Positions 6,127-8,630 of a stretch of 8,630 nt of DNA are shown one piece after another. The DNA is from Spirochaetia bacterium (GTDB lineage: Bacteria; Spirochaetota; Spirochaetia; Treponematales; Breznakiellaceae), in contig BNUV01000101.1 of NCBI GenBank assembly GCA_025997615.1, positions 1 through 8,630 of the forward strand, in the 5' to 3' direction. Within the stretch, counting starts at the first letter, position 1; the number at the start of each line of letters is the position of its first letter. A program made the translations under genes and the position numbers. The notes under the pieces are model-generated. The model ran no database searches, was not told where the DNA came from, and saw only the letters and a program-made list of their open reading frames with translations.

Positions 6127-6963
6127 ATGAAGGCTGCCCTACAAGAACCCAAGCGAACCGATTTTACGCCCCAGACCTTTAAAAAGGCTTTTATGCTTCT
6201 CGAATTATTCAGCATCGAAAAATTTGAGTTAACGGCGAAGGAAATGGGATATATGGCCCACATGAACACCAGTTCCCTCTACCGGTATCTGGCCATTATG
6301 GAGGAAAGTGGTTACCTGTACAAAGATCCGGAAACCGGCAAATACTCCATCGGGCTCAGGGTAGTGGAGCTGGGGGGCATTGCCATGTGTCGCATGGATT
6401 TCCGCAGACACGGCCAGCCGGCTCTGGACCGCATATCATCGGAATTAAAGATGAACGGGAACATGGGAGTCCTCTACCAGGGAGACCTGCTGCACATTGC
6501 TTTTTCCATCTGGATTAGCGGCGAGCCAAATTACAGCATTATTGGCCGCAGAACCCCCGTTGTTTGTACCGCCATGGGTAAAGTGCTCCTGAGCTCCCTG
6601 GAAACTTCCGGGGTGCACGAAATTATCAACCGGTACGGCTGGCGCCCCCGGACAAAAAATTCCATCAGTAGTTTTACAGACCTTGATAAGGCACTGAAAA
6701 AGATACGGAAACAGGGCTTTGCCATTGATAATGAAGAAAATTCCCTGGGCAGCTGCTGTCTTGCCTTCCCCATACTGGATCAGAAGGGCGCCGTTGTTGC
6801 CGCCATCAGCGCCAGTACAAGCTCCAAAAGATTCGCCGAGGAATATCAGCAGATATATGACTGTGTGAAAAAAAATGCCGAGGAGGCCACGTATCACATG
6901 GGCTATACCGGAAAATACCCGGTTATTACCGTTCAGCCTGTTATAAAAGAACTGGGTATCTAA
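6127..6963 (+). CDS. IclR-family transcriptional regulator
   Basis: DNA-binding regulator of 278 residues, slightly longer than the usual 250-270. An N-terminal winged helix-turn-helix spans about 14-75: the recognition region is LTAKEMGYMAHMNTSSLYRYLAIMEE with the wing near SGYLYKDPETGKYSIG. The C-terminal ligand-binding domain runs from about 90 to 255. Its family hallmarks are VVCTAMGKVLLSSL (145-158) and the segment GFAIDNEENSLGSCCLAFPI (197-216). Family members commonly sense small acids and control the neighbouring catabolic genes; KdgR, for example, senses 2-keto-3-deoxygluconate. Here the gene sits between the transporter and the dehydratase unit, and similar palindromes flank it on both sides, so it probably controls both units and itself. 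The effector is likely a pathway intermediate, perhaps a keto-deoxy sugar acid (inference). Whether it activates or represses cannot be read from sequence. Confidence 0.92.
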   Translation: MKAALQEPKRTDFTPQTFKKAFMLLELFSIEKFELTAKEMGYMAHMNTSSLYRYLAIMEESGYLYKDPETGKYSIGLRVVELGGIAMCRMDFRRHGQPALDRISSELKMNGNMGVLYQGDLLHIAFSIWISGEPNYSIIGRRTPVVCTAMGKVLLSSLETSGVHEIINRYGWRPRTKNSISSFTDLDKALKKIRKQGFAIDNEENSLGSCCLAFPILDQKGAVVAAISASTSSKRFAEEYQQIYDCVKKNAEEATYHMGYTGKYPVITVQPVIKELGI

Positions 6964-7012
6964 TTATCAATATGTGATAATTTGTTTTCACTAAATGATA
7001 TTGACGTGTCAA
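6962..7012. promoter_or_regulatory. Candidate IclR-family operator region before the dehydratase gene
   Basis: A perfect inverted repeat with 8-base arms, AATTATCA-N5-TGATAATT (6962-6982), overlaps the regulator stop codon and is centred about 64 bases upstream of the likely dehydratase transcription start. After 13 bases comes TGATATTGA (6996-7004), which runs into the palindrome TTGAC-GT-GTCAA (7001-7012) covering the -35 box. The arrangement repeats, with different spacing, the motifs at 6005-6034. Confidence 0.55.
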
Positions 7013-7029
7013 ATGCCTCATGCTAATCT
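7001..7029 (+). promoter_or_regulatory. Putative promoter of the dehydratase-dehydrogenase unit
   Basis: TTGACG (7001-7006, 5 of 6) is followed after 17 bases by TAATCT (7024-7029), a weak -10 box helped by an upstream TGC extension. The -35 box is half of a 12-base palindrome, so access could be blocked by a bound protein. The start would be near 7036, leaving about 23 bases before the gene. Confidence 0.45.
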
Positions 7030-7048
7030 GGAGGAATAAGGCATTTTT

Positions 7049-7053
7049 GGAGG
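7049..7053 (+). promoter_or_regulatory. Ribosome binding site deciding the dehydratase start
   Basis: GGAGG, 5 bases before the ATG at 7059. A second GGAGG at 7030-7034 lies upstream of the predicted transcription start or at its edge and faces no well-placed start codon. The in-frame ATG at 7020 has no site and lies within the promoter. Confidence 0.8.
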
Positions 7054-7058
7054 AAAAA

Positions 7059-8201
7059 ATGAAAATCACCGATATAAAAGTAATTGTTGTGGGAAATCCA
7101 TGGAAAAACTGGATTTTTATCCGCCTCCTTACCGACGAAGGCATTGACGGCCTGGGGGAATGTACCGGAGGGCTGTCCACCAAATCCCATGAGGCAGATG
7201 TACTGGAACTGAAAAGCCGGATAATCGGCAAAGATCCGACCAACATTCAGGGCTTGATTGATTTTATCCGCAAGACCCTGTTTCTGGACACCGGCGGTGG
7301 TGTTGTGTCGGGCATTGAAACCGCCTGCTGGGATATCGTGGGGAAAAAGCATAATGCGCCCCTGTATCAGCTTCTGGGCGGAAAGGTACGGGAACGCATC
7401 CGGGTATATGCCAATGGATGGTACCAGGGGGAACGGCAGCCCGAAGCCTTTGCAAAGGCGGCAAAGAAAATGGTGGATTCCGGTTATACGGCCCTTAAGT
7501 TTGATCCCTTCGGCAAAGCCTACAAGTACATGACTGTTGAAGAAGAAGATCTTTCCATCAATATTGTGGCGGCGGTGCGGAAGGCGGTGGGGGATAAAAC
7601 AGACATCATGATCGAAGCCCACGATCGTTTCAATATTTCCCAGGCGGTAAGACTTGCCCACCGGCTTGAACCTTACAGGCCCTTCTGGTTCGAGACCCCG
7701 GTATTGTCCGATAATCCCGAGGCGATCTGCGAGGTGGCCCGGCGGGTGAATATTCCGATCATCGCCGGGGAACGGAGCCATGATCCCCGAAAACTGGCAA
7801 AGCTGCTTTCTCTGGGAGCCCTGGATATGGTCAATCCTGAATATCTGGGGGTGGGCGGCATAACAGGCTTGCTGGACTGTTTCGCCATTGCCCGGGGCTT
7901 CGATGCCTATGTGGCGCCCCATAATGCTCAAAGTCCCTACTCCACCGCGATAAACGTGCACGTGGGGATAACACAACCGAACCTGCTTATCCAGGAATGT
8001 TTTGACGATTCCTCTGTGGAAGGGCTGGACCAGGTGCTTTCCGGTTATCCGCGGGTTAAGGATGGCTTTATCGAACCCACCGATGCTCCCGGTATCGGGG
8101 TAACCCTGAACGAGGAGATTGCGAAAAAGTATCCCTACGGAGACAAGAATTTTCTCTGGATGTTTGAGGATGATTGGGAAAAACGGCGCGGGGCCAGGTA
8201 A
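7059..8201 (+). CDS. Enolase-superfamily sugar-acid dehydratase (gluconate/galactonate dehydratase-like)
   Basis: A 380-residue member of the mandelate racemase subgroup of the enolase superfamily, typical length. These enzymes abstract the proton next to a carboxylate, stabilise the enediolate on Mg2+, and here would dehydrate an aldonate to a 2-keto-3-deoxy aldonate. The capping domain is about 1-115 and the barrel follows. Lys147 in ALKFDPFG ends the second barrel strand. Probable metal ligands are Glu186 (IEAHDRF), Glu212 (FETPV) and Glu238 (AGERS). His188 and His288 (APHN) are acid/base candidates and Glu313 (IQEC) completes the site, the arrangement of DgoD-like dehydratases. The stretch RVYANGWYQ...ALKFDPFG (115-151) resembles what I recall of the archaeal GnaD gluconate dehydratases more than E. 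coli DgoD. Substrate is therefore a six-carbon aldonate by family, not proven. The dehydrogenase gene follows after 9 bases in the same unit. Confidence 0.87.
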   Translation: MKITDIKVIVVGNPWKNWIFIRLLTDEGIDGLGECTGGLSTKSHEADVLELKSRIIGKDPTNIQGLIDFIRKTLFLDTGGGVVSGIETACWDIVGKKHNAPLYQLLGGKVRERIRVYANGWYQGERQPEAFAKAAKKMVDSGYTALKFDPFGKAYKYMTVEEEDLSINIVAAVRKAVGDKTDIMIEAHDRFNISQAVRLAHRLEPYRPFWFETPVLSDNPEAICEVARRVNIPIIAGERSHDPRKLAKLLSLGALDMVNPEYLGVGGITGLLDCFAIARGFDAYVAPHNAQSPYSTAINVHVGITQPNLLIQECFDDSSVEGLDQVLSGYPRVKDGFIEPTDAPGIGVTLNEEIAKKYPYGDKNFLWMFEDDWEKRRGAR

Positions 8202-8210
8202 AGGAAATAT

Positions 8211-8630
8211 ATGACACGGCTTCAAGACAAGGTTATAGCCATTAACGGCGGCACCAAGGGGATTGGGGCAGGCATCGCCCGGGTCTGTGCCGCGGAAGGG
8301 GCCTTTGTAATCCTCGCCGGGCGAAGCGGCGATGAAGGGGAAGCCTTGGCTGCGGATATCCGTTCCCGGGGACAGAAGGCCGTTTTTTTCCGGGCGGATA
8401 CTTCCGGAACCGATGACTGTTTTGCCCTTATCGAAAAAACGGTAGAACTGGGGGGCAGGATCGACGGCCTTGTCAACAACGCGGGAATCTTCCCCAATGT
8501 CTCCCTGCTGGATACCGATGAGAGGCTCTTCGACCAGGTTATGGCGGTTAATATAAAGGGAAGTTTCTTTGCCATACAGCGGGCACTGAAGTATATGATA
8601 AAACAAAAATCAGGTTCCATCGTTAATATC
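8211..8630 (+). CDS. Short-chain dehydrogenase/reductase, 5' part (runs off the window)
   Basis: The first 140 residues of a classical short-chain dehydrogenase; full-length members have about 250, so roughly 110 residues lie beyond the right edge. The cofactor loop GGTKGIG is at 13-19, with Asn12 where Thr is usual. NNAG, which stabilises the central sheet, is at 89-92, and the structural Asn114 of the active-site tetrad is in VNIKG. The window ends at IVNI, just before the expected catalytic Ser and the YxxxK motif. Arg38 after strand 2 (LAGRS) suggests NADP(H), though this is weak evidence. AGGA at 8202-8205 lies 5 bases before the ATG. In this cluster it could oxidise an aldose or uronate ahead of the dehydratase, or oxidise or reduce a keto-deoxy or keto sugar acid (KduD-like or fructuronate-reductase-like roles). 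Substrate unknown. Confidence 0.88.
   Translation, partial: MTRLQDKVIAINGGTKGIGAGIARVCAAEGAFVILAGRSGDEGEALAADIRSRGQKAVFFRADTSGTDDCFALIEKTVELGGRIDGLVNNAGIFPNVSLLDTDERLFDQVMAVNIKGSFFAIQRALKYMIKQKSGSIVNI

Noticed and set aside
7020..7058. An upstream ATG at 7020 adding 13 residues to the dehydratase.
   Set aside because: It has no ribosome site and sits between the -35 and -10 boxes, whereas MKITDIKV at 7059 matches the family N-terminus and follows GGAGG.
7023..8606. A very long open frame (527 codons) on the minus strand opposite the dehydratase and dehydrogenase genes.
   Set aside because: It lies antisense to two clearly recognisable enzyme genes with intact motifs and proper ribosome sites, spans the gap between them, and its translation shows no recognisable domain. 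Low stop frequency opposite moderately GC-rich coding sequence explains it.

Overview
This window is a compact, densely coded sugar-acid catabolism cluster with eight genes. Seven are complete and one is cut by the right edge. GC content is near 50% by eye and Shine-Dalgarno sites are strong (GGAGG, AGGA). Nothing looks foreign: no insertion sequences, CRISPR arrays, tRNAs or rRNAs. The host cannot be fixed from sequence alone. The LplABC-type transporter without a local ATPase, the Thermotoga-like GH4 enzyme and the secreted binding protein without a lipobox would fit a fermentative polysaccharide-using bacterium. A moderate-GC treponeme-like spirochaete is my best guess; a Firmicute is the main alternative. 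This is a low-confidence inference.

Layout. (1) Positions 56-2307, plus strand: a two-gene unit with a GH4 alpha-glucuronidase-type glycosidase and a DHDPS/N-acetylneuraminate lyase superfamily aldolase. (2) Positions 2310-5897, minus strand: a carbohydrate ABC transporter of the LplA/LplB/LplC type, transcribed binding protein first. A hairpin plus U-tract lies between the binding protein and the two permeases. Its last gene converges on the aldolase gene with only 2 bases between the stop codons. (3) Positions 6127-6963, plus strand: an IclR-family regulator, divergent from the transporter. (4) Positions 7059 to the right edge, plus strand: an enolase-superfamily sugar-acid dehydratase resembling archaeal gluconate dehydratase, followed by a classical short-chain dehydrogenase (first 140 residues only).

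How the parts may work together. The transporter would import a uronic-acid-capped oligosaccharide. The cytoplasmic GH4 enzyme would remove the alpha-linked uronic acid. The short-chain dehydrogenase, the dehydratase and the aldolase could then form an oxidise, dehydrate and cleave route through a 2-keto-3-deoxy sugar acid without an obvious kinase, like a non-phosphorylative Entner-Doudoroff branch. Exact substrates are not determined by the sequence.

Regulation. The two intergenic regions flanking the IclR gene carry related inverted repeats (TTATCA-N5-TGATAA/T) and a shared TGATATTGA-N4-TCAA element. Each sits next to or over recognisable sigma70-type promoters. They are good candidates for the operators of this regulator and tie the transporter, the regulator and the dehydratase unit into one regulon. 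No exotic system is present; the most interesting points are this regulon architecture and the unusual combination of pathway enzymes.
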